Positions 28,196-41,260 of a DNA stretch of 64,000 nucleotides are shown one piece after another. Within the stretch, counting starts at the first letter, position 1; every line of letters begins with the position of its first letter. The stretch covers positions 32,031,501 to 32,095,500 of the forward strand of contig NC_092523.1 of NCBI RefSeq assembly GCF_037038585.1, given 5' to 3'. The translations under genes and the position numbers were made by a program. The notes beneath the pieces are model-generated. The model saw only the letters and a list, made by a program, of their open reading frames with translations. It ran no database searches and was not told the DNA's origin. Source of the stretch: Patagioenas fasciata (lineage: Eukaryota; Chordata; Aves; Columbiformes; Columbidae).

Positions 28196-29540
28196 GTGCA
28201 TCAACACAGAAACTAGGGCTACTCTTACAACAAAGTAAAACAGTACTCCCCTTTTGGCACCTGAGCTCAGTCTTAAATTTTTTCTAATGCATTCTACCGA
28301 AAGTTAATGAAGTCATTCTGTGTCAGTCATGTTCAGACATGAAAGTGATTCAAAGCACAACATTTGCAACTTTCAGTTTAGGTTTCACAGGGCAATAAAA
28401 CAGTTTGCTAATACAGAGCAATTGTCAAACTTGTCTGATTATCTGAGGAGAGGGAGGATTCCCAAATGGACTCCACTGGCAGACATTAAACTGGCAGCTG
28501 GTCAGCATTACCAAAGTGAGTAATGAACTACCAGTGACATCTGAATGGGTTCTAAGCAGTCTCTGATGTACCAAGATAATTTCTCCGTTTTAAAGAGTAA
28601 TCCTTTCAGTGTCATTGACCTGATGATAAAATGCATCTTCACTTAAGCTGTGAAGTGTGTTATCAAAACACATAATTACAGTAACTGCTAAAAAGATTTA
28701 AACAAGAAAATGAATCATAAATAAAATTTCTTCCCTTTCCACATCCAAACCAAGTATTGACATGATGAGATAATGCAGTAAACATCACAATAACATGACA
28801 GAAAGTCAAGTTTAACCCCTCTAAGTCCTCTGAGATTATGACACAGCTCACAAAATTTTCCACTCACAGAGTAACTTTCAGTGTGATGATTTATCATAAC
28901 CACAGAACTGTTTTCAAATAACAAATAATTGCTTTATAGATTTCCAGTAAGATATATGACATAGTTTTTGATTCAGTTCAGTGACACAGAACTGAAATTA
29001 TAGAACATGACCTTGCATAGGAACTCTTTCTGTGTTTTGCAGCAACAACTTAAAAACACACTGATACCACAAATTTTTGGTCTAATATTGTCAAACACAG
29101 CACTACTTTTGGAGTGTTATCTTTGCATTTGAAACAGCGTTTTACAAGTTAAACAGAAGTCAAAAACTGTTGTGTGGGATAGTTCCATAACTTTGCACTG
29201 TACTATTACAAGCATTACTTGAGTATTCAAGTGCTTAAGAACAGAATACCTGACAGCGAAGTCTCACTATTCTCTTCCTGTTGCTGTATTTCTAAGGTCA
29301 AAGTTAATCTGCTATCTTGAAATCACTCAGAAAATTCTAGTTATCACAGAGACAGAATGACATCTTGACTCCAAGTGTCTGAGACAGAAAATGAAGCAGC
29401 TGCTTGCTTTTCATACTGCTGTGTTACCCAGGAATACCAGGATGCTCTCCTGAAAGCCCTTTCCAGCACCAAGCCAATACTTGCAATGCAAATAAGAAAA
29501 TTTTCATAGAAATGGGTTTAGGAACGAATGGAGGAACACT

Positions 29541-29543
<3 letters not shown>

Positions 29544-29571
<28 letters not shown>
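29544..29571. repeat. T28 homopolymer
   Basis: A pure run of 28 T, one of the longest homopolymers in the window. No retrotransposed gene copy is recognised beside it. Confidence 0.9.
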
Positions 29572-29575
<4 letters not shown>

Positions 29576-32500
29576 AATTCTAATTATCAGACTGGTTCAA
29601 GCAATTTCAGGTAAGTCCCTGAGAGAAAGTAAACACGTCTTAAACTTACTCTAAGTTTCCACCCTGCGTGGTCTATATGCAAAGCAAAGTAAGTAATGAA
29701 CAACAAAAATGTGAGAGACCAGCTGCTCAAAATTAGTTTCACACTCTTAATAGGAAGAGACTGAACTAGTGGTTGCATAAGTTTTATAACTATTCGAAAG
29801 GCCTTTATTATGCTTTATTCTTTACAGAAGATATATCAGAAAGAGGCAATGGTAAGCTTTTGTATGTTTTAAGAGTTACTAAGTTCGGAAAAAAAAGTTA
29901 CTGTGTAGATTCTGTTGACACTGAAGGCATACAACCTCTGTTGCTCTAAAGGAACAAGATTATTTAAATCTGCGTATAATACATGTATGTGCATATTATA
30001 TATGTGTATAATCTGCATATATATAACATATATTTTGCATGTGTATCTTTCAGTGTTTATTCTTTAATACCACATACATAATTCAATTACAAATTATTTT
30101 TATTGTAAAGCAGAAATGTTTTCCATTTTGCCAGCACATCTATCATATTTTTCAGTCAATTTTACACATAATTTTTTATAAGTTCAGAAACGTTCTATAG
30201 GCATTAAACGCACAAAATTTGGTTGTCACATTTTTCTGATTATATATCAGTAATTGCAGGTTTCATTAATCGCCAGCTTGCTGTTCTTTACCTCTTAGTG
30301 ACTCTTATCTTGTAGAGAAAGAACTACAGTAATATAAACCATCAAGTTTAAAAAAACTCTCCACCTCTTAGATTGACAGACATAGCTGTGCTAGTCTTTT
30401 AAACTTAAGACCAATAAGAAATAAACTCTATTTTATCCTATTCTGACAAAACAACAAAGCAAGGGGGGGGTTTCCTACAGATTTAGTGTAAAAGTCCCCA
30501 GATGACAAACACAAAAGCCTAGATATCAAACAGGATGAAAATGCTGATGTTCAACACCTGCAGTGCATGGGGGCCAAGAAGTAAGTAAAGCCTTTGCTAA
30601 CCAACACACCTGCTTGACACTGCAGTTTTTAACCCTTTCCTTTTTCTTCTCAAATTCCTTACTTAACATCGGAGAGGGTTCTAATAGAATGATGTAATCA
30701 AAAGAGATGTTAAAGCAGTTTTAAAATGGAAACTACATTCTGCCTTATTGTAAAAATGTATCAAATTACTGTTTTATGTGTTTTAAAAGGCTACGTGGCT
30801 CGACAGATTTTTAATAATACTGAAAAGGATTATTAATGGCTACAAAGTTAAGGAAAAATAATACAGGCTGTGTGGAACTGTTTTCTGTGCCCACCAAAAT
30901 GTTTGTGCCACTACATTATTACATCTGACAGGACGTATGCTGCTAAAACAACATGAGTAGTCTAATCTTTCGATCTGCTTTTCAGACACTGCAGCGATAT
31001 GATTAAAGGTCATCCAGCCAAAGCTGAGGCCAGGTATCCACCTTTGCAGTCCAAAAGCACTGAGTATTCATGCCGAAGTGCAGGAAGCTTACGTGTAATG
31101 TCACAAATGCATCAACAGAGGCCCATGTTGCAGCAATTCTTACACTGCATCGTTTTTCAGTCCTTTGAAAAGAAAAACATTTATCAGTTTTCTTTCTGTT
31201 CTAATTAATACTAAGCATGAGGGTCACATTATTAGGTCCTCGATCACTTTTGACATAATCCACACAGGCTAACTGCCATTATAGATAAAAATAGTTTGTC
31301 TAATGATGAAAACTTCTGCAGTTTTAAGGTGATGTTGCCTTCTGCTTAGTTCACTGTTCCATGTAGAAACCACCTTCTAGTGTCTTCCATTATTGCTAGG
31401 AAAGTTCTAAATAAATTCAAAACCCATAAACATATACTGGAATAACGTAAGATATATGCATGAGATATTTATGCTTCATACAGCAGAAAGCAGGGTTGAG
31501 ATATAAAGGGTGGACTCTATTCAATATGGCTATAGCTGTGTAAACTCTGCATTTTCCCCACATCTCAGCTGTACGGGGGTATGATCACACCAATGAAGCA
31601 GCAGCAGGATCTGTGATCTTGTTGGAAGGATTAACAAAAATTGTTTATGTCTAAAAATAGTTGATCCCATCTAATAGCAGGTTTGAATGCAAGGCTCATT
31701 TGCATTTTATTCATCTTTGCCTCCATATGAGAAAAAAAATCTACAGAGCTGCTCAGCAAGAGCTTTTAAAGTTTTATTCGTTCATATGACACTTCAGTTA
31801 GATGAAGAGCTGGCTGTCATTTAAGTTAATCTATTTTTCAAGCCTGGACCCCAGAAGGGAATAAATTAAGCAATGAATAATCTGACGATCAATTGTCATC
31901 ACTTGATATGGCTCAGGAAGCAACTCACAGAAAGTCCTAAATACAGAGGGTGTCTTAGAAGCAATTTGAGAAAGGCTGACTGTTCCAGAAAAGAAGACAT
32001 ATGAATGAAAAGCAGAGGATGACGGTTTTCATTAGTATCTCTGAACAGGGCTTTAAGAATGTTCAAAAGTGATAGAGGAACTGAAAATGAGGGTGGACAC
32101 CCATGGGGTTGTTATTACATGATCTACATGTGTATATTCTTGTGCTAGTTACAGTAAAACAGGGAGGATTTTAAGACACTTTGCAAAATCATTGTGTCAC
32201 TTCTCCATAAAATCAGAGTGTGCACAATGTTGGAGATCTGGAAGAGGGTCTTGTTAGATTACATTAGCTAAAGGAGCTAAAATGAAAGATCTTACTCCTT
32301 TGACAGGGTAGCAGAGCAAAAACATCTACTTAAAAAATCCAACAGTGTGGTCAAGGAATTAAAGGTTCAGAGTTAAAGCCCATTCAAGGGTAACCCCAGA
32401 GCAAATACTCTGCCACATTGGGACTTTAAACAGGAATCCTAGTTAGAGTCCCACTAAAAGGGACACATTTACCAGCGTGTTAGAAGTTAAACTGTTAGCA

Positions 32501-35500
32501 AGCAAAACATGGGCAAATGTGAGAGTTTAAGAAATCTGGGAAATTCACCTCTGAGTTTTCCTCTTCCTCTCTTCCTGAGTGTATTTGGGTTACTTGATGG
32601 AAACTACGGAAATATTTTCAACAGTGATACAGCAAAAAGTGATTTTCATGCTCCAAGATCTCAGAGGCAAGGACACAGACGATTTTAATATATATTACCT
32701 GACCAAAGATGTTTCAGGTTTTAGTATGCTTCCCAAGAATATTCCTTTATCTCTTGCAAGACAAAATTATATCCCCAAATATTTGACTATATCTCTGTAG
32801 AAACAAAGAAATACCAGAAAAAATTCTTTTGACTTGCCACCTTCTTTAGCCCATCCATTTAACCTCCATTTGAACTTTTGCAGTAGTTAAAATGTAGATT
32901 GATGCTTTAAACAGAGATTAAAAGTGTTGACAGTGTTGGAATAATGGTTTGAACACACTAATAGGTTTTACTGTCTAAAACTTTTGAAAATCTGGCCCTG
33001 AGTGTCGTGGGTCTCTCTGAGTGGATTCCATCTGTCCCATAAAGTTATGTATTGAAACCTAACACAGCCCTTTGATCTTCTCTGTGTGAAGATCCTTGTG
33101 TTCCGTAAAATCAACAAGATGCTCTCATTCACTGAAAAGCCAGATCTTAGACTTGGTGATTGGCGAGACGATACTACTTGTTAGTGTATGTGTCTTTTCC
33201 CCTTTTGTTTATGTCAGGTTCCAGTGGCAGGATGACCCCAACAACACTGGTGAATATCAAAGTCTTTATTATCATAACAGAACCAACTAGCATTTGGCCA
33301 TGTTAGCATAATATCAGTGGAGATTGTAAAATAAATATTAATGGTTACACACTGCAGTAAAATACACTGTAGTGAAAGTTGGTTGTTTGTCTTTAGTGAA
33401 GTGTTTTAACATCTATAGGTGTTCTTCACTATAGTTTGTTACTTGAGGACTAATAAGGTTACTTCAGATTAGCGTTGCTGCAATAGAAACTGGGCTGAGA
33501 GCAGGATATTTTTTTTTTTTACCTGATCACATATTTAGAAATACAACTCAGCAGGTTGTTAGGTTTTGCTAACAAGATTGAAAGCCCACTTTCCACTTGT
33601 GTGGTCACACAAAACATCTGTGCTCAGACCTACTCCTGATACACTTGAAGAATAGCTCAGAGGTGCAGGCTGTCTCCACACCAAGCCCACATCCACAGTA
33701 AGTCCACAGCACAGTACAGAGCAGATGTGGGCACTGTCTTTCCTTGTGGAGACACTCAGCTCTACACGCAGTGCTACCACCAAGCTACTAAGGAGCTCTG
33801 TGAGACCCCCAGAATCATCAGTACAGGGGAAATCCAAACAGGGCTGAATCCCAGCTGGCCTCCAACAGTCCCAGAAAATGAAGTACTATGGGCCCTTAGG
33901 GGATCCCCTCATCCTGCCTCAGCATCCTCAGAGCAGCGCTGCCGTGTCTGAGTGCTTTCATGCAGACAGATGTAGGGTAGGATTTTCCCTTAGTGACTTA
34001 TCAAGTTCATTCAAGAACTGTACTGCGTATCTGCAATCAGAGCCCAGGTGCCTCTACTCCATACACCCTCGTCCCCGAAACTCATTCAGGTCCTTATGTG
34101 CACTCTTTGGTGAAAACAACCTCTGGCACTGTAAACACTGTGTAGGATTGTTCAGGATCCAGAAGAAAGCTATTATGACGTGTGAAATGCAACTTCACTT
34201 AATTTGTTTTTTTTCTTCATGTCTTCAGAGGAAACCTTATTTGCTGTATTTGTTTAGTTCACAGTTTTATTTAAATGTTATCTGAAGATGAGCTTTTTTC
34301 CAGCTGCTTGCCATATCATCAGTTAATTATATTACTGGTATGATTCCATCCATGAATAATTGTCCTATTTTCCTACTATTATAAATGTCATTAATAGTGA
34401 AGTTGTATCCTGTATTATACTATCTACTTCCAAAAACAGATAACAAAGCCATGAAATGTTTTCATGTAATTTACAGTTGTCTCATTAGATGGCAGTGTAA
34501 CATTCAAAAACAAAAAAGTTTTATTCTTTCATATGTACGTATTTCATATTCACCAGGAAAAGCAGTTGATTTTGTGTTAGGTGATAAATCTAATCTTTTC
34601 CTAAAGAAAAATTTGCTTTTACATTTTCTAATGTTCAAATCTAATATCTGGAAGTGCATCTTAATGTTAAATGATAAGTGTTAATAACTGAATCAGGATA
34701 TTATTCTTTTTGCCAAAAAGTTATAACTTTTATTAAATATTATTTGCTGTCATCTCGAACTCCTAGACTCTAGTCAAGAAACTCGTGTTGGAGAAATCAA
34801 TGTGTTGAGAGGAATGTTTTGGTTTAAAACAGTCTTTATAACTTTTTTATTCTGAGGCCAGCTGAGAATCAACTCAGCGCCAGATAAAAGTTTGAAACTA
34901 CTGTAATATGCCGTCCTCTGTAGAAAGAGCCATTACAATGTCAGGGATCATCAGAGAACTATGCCTCTTGTATCACAGATACTTATGCTGACTGTTTCCT
35001 ACTCTGAAATCTGTTTTGTTCTGTTCCATACAGATTTGCTCTCTCAGTTTTCAGAAAATCTTATTTTTCTAGAACTGAAAGCACATCTGAGGACTTTTGT
35101 TTTTCTTTCCTAATTCCTTCATACTCCTTTTCTCCCATGCCTATATATCTATCAAGGAGGAAGAAAAAGCATGAAAATAGAAAAAAAATAACCTCTGCCT
35201 TAAGGGACACTAAATATAAGAAAGATAACATTTAAGTAGATGGTATGACCAATAATGAAGTCAATCATACATCTTCAAAATACCTAGATAAGCTTCATAT
35301 ACTTCCGTGTTTACAATTTTAATTTTATCAATGCAGACAGTCCTGGAATGGGTTTGCAGGACTATTCAATGGTAACTTGCTGATTCTGAAGAATCTTATA
35401 TTGAAATTCAAACATCTAATAGTTCTCACACTAATAAAAAACACAAAAGCACAAGGCCTCTGCCCTACTACAATTTATTTACAAATTATTTTCAGTATGC

Positions 35501-36904
35501 TGGGATGTATTCCTTATCCTTGAAAGCTTCATGCATGACAATTCATAGTCCTGAAGAAGACTGAGACAGTTTCCATTGAACACATTGGTTTAGTTTGAAT
35601 TGGTGAAAAAAAAAAAAAGTGTTATCCTGATATGATGACACCCAGCCCTCCATTATAGTCAATTGAGTAACACTATTTTGCACGGAAAAGAAGTTATTAA
35701 GCGTAAGAGCCCTTTGAAAAGAGGTGCAGAAAGGTGCTGTTTTTATCCAGTGACCAGGTAATTGAAACTGCACATGAAATTCAGTCTAAAAAAAACACAC
35801 ATGGAAAAAGCTATCTTACACAATAGTGGGCTATGAAACAGCTATTAACAGTCAGAAAAACAAACAAACAAACAAAAAACAAAGAAAAAAATCCCACTCT
35901 TACTGTTAGAACTACACTAATTCTTCAGCATATCTCCATTTCCAGCTATTCTGATGCCAGCAGAACTTGTTTCAGGAAAAAAATAATTCCTAGTTAAAAA
36001 AACGGGGTTTACATCTCTCCCTTTTTAAAATATGCATGTCTCCAACAAGGTTACTGATGTACTGTTTCTTCTGATTGTACTTTTCAAGGTTACAGAGCAA
36101 GCACTGCAGGTGCCTGATAAGAGACAGCACAATCCTTAATGTTGTGCTGTCCTTCAATGTACACATGTCTCAGGCAGTGTGCCAAAGTGGCCTGCTTTTG
36201 TCTTCCAGTATTCCTTGGGGGATTTCTGTTTTTCAAATAATATCTGAAGTTACAAGCATTTTAAGAATCTCTGGTCCTTTAAAATTCCATCTATTCTCCT
36301 GGAAAGGCAAGCTGTCGACATGCCATGTCTTTTTATGTGAAAAGTGGAATTCTGAGGGCACAGAATTACAGTGGGTGTTTTGCAAAGCCCTACTTTAGGG
36401 TGGTTGTTATGTTTGCAGCCTATCAGAGCTGACTGAATTTTCCTGTCTGTTTGAAATTAGCATGTTTTCCTTTTCTTCTGTGATAAGCATATCACAGGTT
36501 TGGCCACACGTTTGTGTCTCTGATAGAAATGTCTCTTCGGTGCCCTGTCTTGGTTTTTTGCTCTATTTAAAAAAAGGATTACTATTTGCCCCCTACTTTT
36601 ATTTTCAAAGTTGATGAAGAATATGGGATTCTCTTAATTTAATTTTCTGTTTCACTTTATCAGCAAGTTACTCAGTTCCAGGAAACTGGAAAGCAGCAAA
36701 CCAAGGTTATCATTGGGCCCTTCGGAGCAGGAAGGTGACACATAATGTGATGAGATGACATAGGTCTACTAAAAATAGAAGGAAAGAACACAGGCAAAAG
36801 AAGAAAATAGTTATCTTAGCAATTATAATATATGAAAAAAAAATTGTCTTCCAGTCTTTTCCTGTGTTCTCCTGTCTACATGGCTAGAAACGGGTTTTGC
36901 TTGT

Positions 36905-37570
36905 TGTCAAGGGTTAAGATTGCGGGGTGACAATCAAACCCTGGCAGATGTATTGTTAACCTCCTCTCCCCCCCACTTCCCCCTTTTGCCCCTCCCGCTC
37001 CCCCCTTCCCACTCAGGACAGGCGATCGGGAGGGAAAGAAGGACAGAGAGAAGAGAGTTGGAAAAGTTACAGATGTTTTACTAATGCTACTAATAAGAAT
37101 AGAGAAAATAATACAAAATATACAAAACCAATCTTGAAAGTCTCAGCAACTGCAGAGCCAGCACCCAAAGTCCTGGATTAGACTCTGTAGCCAACCAGAG
37201 CTGGATTCAGTCTCTCACTAGGCCTCAGTTCGCAGGGACGACCAGCAAGGTCCTCTCCTAATGTCAGCCATGAGGAAAAAAAGGGAAAAGGGCAAAGGGA
37301 AAAGGGACGAGATCCTCATGATCTCCCACTTTTATATGAAGTATTCACGTGAATGGAATGTTATACACCATTGGTCAGTCTCTCGGTCATCAGTTTCTCG
37401 TTGCCCCTCTCGCGAGATGTCCATCTGTGCTTATCAATAAGTTTGCATTCCATTGCTAGGTTTAACCAAAACATGTGTTGGGTTCTCCAGGAAAATGCAG
37501 CTAACATGAAGGCTTTAGCTGACAGGCAAATTCACTAAAAGAGAAACTTGTTTTTAACAAAACCAGGACA
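36905..37570 (-). repeat. 3' LTR of the provirus
   Basis: 666 bp and about 99% identical to the other LTR, with extra bases near 36,923-36,930 that the 5' copy lacks. The TATA box is at 37330-37337 and the E-box palindrome at 37344-37353. No clear AATAAA is seen, so the R/U5 boundary is not placed. Confidence 0.95.
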
Positions 37571-37581
37571 TTCCACCCCTT
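37571..37581 (-). other. polypurine tract of the provirus
   Basis: The minus strand reads AAGGGGTGGAA, immediately before the TG that starts the 3' LTR. Both position and composition are those of the plus-strand primer of retroviruses. Confidence 0.75.
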
Positions 37582-37655
37582 ATAATATGACATTCACTGA
37601 ATACTTAAACCTTATCAATACAATCTATCAATACAATCTAATTAATCACTACTAC

Positions 37656-37686
<31 letters not shown>

Positions 37687-37945
37687 GTACATATATACAC
37701 AGGAGTAATTAATCAGTGGACCATCCTTTGAAAAGTTCATTAAGTTCATTTTGTCACAACAGTCTCCCAGGGCAGGAAAAATGGTACAAGTGCATCTCAT
37801 GACCACTGTTTGTGGGTTAAGGACACCAACTTCGAAGAAGGTGTCAGGCGCCACTCGAAGAAGCTAGCTCTAGTTTCATCACCGTTGTCTTGATCTGAAA
37901 GACACTTATTAAACATTGTTAGTGCGGCAATTCACATCATACAGT
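37582..37945 (-). other. short region between pol and the 3' LTR
   Basis: A 364-bp non-coding stretch with no env. It contains a (TA)n run at about 37655-37678 followed by mixed TA/CA repeats. This microsatellite may be part of the element or have grown after insertion. Confidence 0.6.
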
Positions 37946-40900
37946 TCAGCATTGCATATTTTCACCTAAAATCAAATCCCCTTGAGGTACACACCGAACT
38001 TCTCCATCCTTAAGCATCACCCACCAGGTGCTGCCAGGTCCCTGGGCAAAAACAATCCCACAAATAGGTTTGCCTTTGCCTGAAGCAGGAGTAACCCAGA
38101 CTGCCTTTCCTAAGATATTTTTCATGTGTACTACATGGACTTTATATCCTTCTACAGTCTGTAGAATTTCTGATTGGGCAGGCCCGGCTCAATTGGTTGA
38201 TTCCCTAGTGTTGACCAACCAAGTGGCTTTTGCTAAATGTGAATCCCAGTTTTTAAAGGTTCCACCACCAAGTGCCTTTAGTGTAGTTTTTAACAAACCA
38301 TTGTACCTTTCAATTTTCCCAGAGGCTGGTGCATGATATGGAATATGATATACCCACTCAATACCATGTTCTTTGGCCCAACTGTCTATAATACTGTTTC
38401 TGAAATGAGTACCATTGTCTTATTCAATTCTTTCTGGCGTACCGTGCCGCCAAAGGACTTGCTTCTCAAGGCCCAAGATAGTATTTCGGGCTGTAGCATG
38501 AGGTACGGCATATGTTTCCAACCATCCAGTGGTTGCTTCCACCATTGTAAGTACATAACGCTTACCTTGACGTGTTTGTGGAAGTGTAATATAATCAATC
38601 TGCCAAGCTTCTCCATACTTATACTTTAACCATCGCCCCCCATACCATACAGGTTTTAACCGTTTTGCTTGTTTGATTTCGGCGCAAGTTTCACACTCAT
38701 GAATAACCTGTGAAATAGTGTCCATATTTAAATCCACCCCTCGATCACGAGCCCATTTGTATGTTGCATCTCTACCTTGATGCCCTGAAGCATCATGGGC
38801 CCACCGAGCTAGGAAAAGTTCACCTTTATGTTGCCAGTCCAAGTCCACCTCAGCTACTTTAATCTTAGCAGCTTGATCTGCTTGTTGGTTGTTTAGATGT
38901 TCCTCGGTGGCTCGACTTTTAGGCACATGAGCATCTACGTGACGAACTTTTACAGGCAGGCTCTCTAGCCGAGCAGCAATGTCTTGCCACAGTGTGGCAG
39001 CCCAAATGGGTTTACCTCTGCGCTGCCAGTTGCTTTTCTTCCATTGCTGTAGCCACCCCCACAAGGTATTTGCTACCATCCATGAGTCAGTATAAAGTAT
39101 TGGCCACTTCTCTCGTTCAGCAATGTCCAAAGCCAGCTGGATGCCTTTCACTTCTGAAAACTGACTGGATTCACCTTGTTCTTCAGTGGCTTCTGTAACT
39201 TGTCGTGTGGGACTCCACACAGCAGCTTTCCACCTTCGATGTTTTCCTACAAGACGACAGGATCCATCTGTGAACAGTGCATACTGCTTATCAGTCTCTG
39301 AAAGCGTATTATATGGTGGTGCTTCTTCAGCACGTTTTACTTTCTCCTCATCTGGAGACATCCCAAAGTCTTTGCTTTCTGGCCAGTCTGTAATAACTTC
39401 TAATATCCCTGGATGGTTGGGACTTCCAATTTGAGCTCGTTGTGTGATCAGTGCAATCCATTTACTCCATGTAACTTCGGTTGCATGATGTGGAGAGGGA
39501 ACCGTCCCTTTGAGCATCCAGCTCAGCACCGGCAGTCGAGGTGCCAGGAGGAGCTGTGCTTCAGTGCCGATCACTTCTGAAGCAGCTCGAACTCCTTCAT
39601 ATGCTGCTAGTATCTCCTTTTCAGTTGGAGTATAGTTGGGCTCAGATCCTTTGTATCCTCGACTCCAAAAACCTAAGGGTCAACCTCGGGTTTCTCCTGG
39701 TGCTTTCTGCCAGAGGCTCCAGGTAAGTCCATTATCTCCGGCTGCAGTGTAGAGCACATTTTTAACATCTAGTCCAGTTCGGACTGGTCCAAGGGCCACC
39801 ACATGAGTTATCTCACGCTTAATTTGTTCAAAGGCTTGTCGTTGTTCAGGGCCCCACTCAAATTGGTTCTTTTTACGAGTCACTCGATAGAGAGGGCTCA
39901 CAATGTGGCTGTAGTCAGGAATATGCATTCTCCAAAAACCTACAACGCCCAAGAAAGTCTGTGTCTCCTTTTTATTAGTAGGTGGAGACATTGCTGCAAT
40001 TTTGTTGATCACATCCATTGGGATCTGACGACGGCCATCTTGCCATTTTATTCCTAAAAACTGGATCTCTCGTGCAGGTCCCTTGACCTTGCTTCATTTT
40101 ATGGCAAAACCAGCATCCAAGAGAATATGAATTATTCTCTCACCTTTCTGGAAGACTTCTTTCGCTGTGTTGCCCCATACGATGATGTCATCAATATACC
40201 GCAAGTGTTCTGGAGCTTCACCTTGCTCCAGCGTGGTCTGGATCAGTCCATGGCAGATGGTAGGACTGTGTTTCCACCCCTGGGGCAAGCGATTCCATGT
40301 ATACTGGATGCCCCTCCAGGTGAAAGCAAACTGCGGCCTGCACTCTGCTGCTACAGGAATAGAGAAAAAGGCATTAGCAATGTCAATTGTAGCATACCAC
40401 TTGGCTGCCTTTGACTCCAGTTCGAATTGCAGTTCTAGCATGTCAGGCACAGCAGCACTCAGTGGTGGTGTAACTTCATTCAGGCCACGATAGTCTACAG
40501 TTAGTCTCCACTCATCACTAGACTTACGCACTGGCCAGATTGGGCTGTTAAAAGGTAAGCGAGTCTTACTGATCACACCCTGGCTTTCCAATTGACGGAT
40601 CAGCTTCTGGATAGGAATCAAAGAGTCTCGATTGGTGCGATATCGCCAGTGATGCACCGTCGTGGTAGCAATTGGCACCTGCTGATCGTCAACCATCAGC
40701 AGTCCTAAAACAGAAGGGTCATCTGAAAGACCAGGCAAATCAGACAGCTGTTCAATTTTCTCAGTGTCCACAGCTGCTATACCAAATGCCCACCTATACC
40801 CTTTTGGGTCCTTAAAATACCCTCTCCTGAGGTAGTCTATACCAAGGATGCACGGAGCATCTGGACCAGTCACAATGGGATGCTTTTGCCAGTTTTTTCC

Positions 40901-41131
40901 AGTTAGGCTCATTTCAGCCTCTACAACAGTCAGTTCCTGGGATCCCCCAGTCACTCCAACAATATTGATGGATCGCGTTCCTTTATAATCAGAAGGAATT
41001 ATTGTGCACTGAGCACCAGTGTCCACTAAAGCTTTGTACTCCTGCGGTTGTGTTGTACCAGGCCATAGTACTTGTACAGTCCAATAAACTCTGTTATCCC
41101 TTTCCTCCACCTGGTTGGAGGCAGGGCACCT
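37946..41131 (-). pseudogene. pol: endogenous retrovirus pro-pol (protease, RT, RNase H, integrase), broken by four stops
   Basis: One continuous frame of 1,061 codons plus a final TGA, in the same frame as gag. Protease active site DTGA is at about 41,015-41,023. RT carries ATIDIANAFF and YIDD (40187-40198). RNase H has FTDGS, the conserved Glu in SEVK, YTDS and HVDAH, at about 38,870-39,290. Integrase has an H-x4-H / C-x2-C zinc finger from about 38,797 and the first catalytic Asp in WQIDY. In-frame stops lie at 40094-40096 (TGA), 39680-39682 (TGA), 38420-38422 (TAA, just before the second integrase Asp) and 38189-38191 (TGA). There are no frameshifts, so the breaks are point mutations. No dUTPase or env is visible downstream. 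This copy cannot make a full enzyme. Confidence 0.9.
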
Positions 41132-41134
41132 CTA
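41132..41134 (-). other. TAG at the gag/pro-pol boundary, candidate readthrough stop
   Basis: gag, the 43-codon spacer and pro-pol are all in one frame, divided by TGA (41261-41263) and this TAG. Retroviruses with gag and pol in one frame use suppression of a stop codon to make Gag-Pol. The TAG lies between basic gag-tail-like sequence and the protease, the expected position. Whether it is the ancestral stop is inferred. Confidence 0.4.
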
Positions 41135-41260
41135 ATTCCTGTTTTGCACAGTCTCTGGGTGTGAATTAGAGGTTCCTTCAAGAGCATCAGAATCTCTTCT
41201 GCTCCTTTTGTAAACTGGAGCAGCCACCTTCCTAGGAGTTTTTCCTTTTATCTCACGTAC

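Larger units (their letters stand above)
26615..36899. other. intergenic sequence, no gene recognised
   Basis: AT-rich with poly-T runs (27,508-27,525 and 29,544-29,571), the (AAATAG)n repeat and CA/TA-rich stretches near 29,985-30,040. A consensus octamer (ATGCAAAT on the minus strand) is at 31698-31705 inside a block that reads like conserved non-coding DNA. A GC-richer stretch at 33,560-34,100 has overlapping short frames but no recognised product. Confidence 0.55.

Noticed and set aside
37582..37945. Possible env remnant before the 3' LTR
   Set aside because: Only 364 bases, mostly TA/CA repeats and stops; no surface or transmembrane protein signature.
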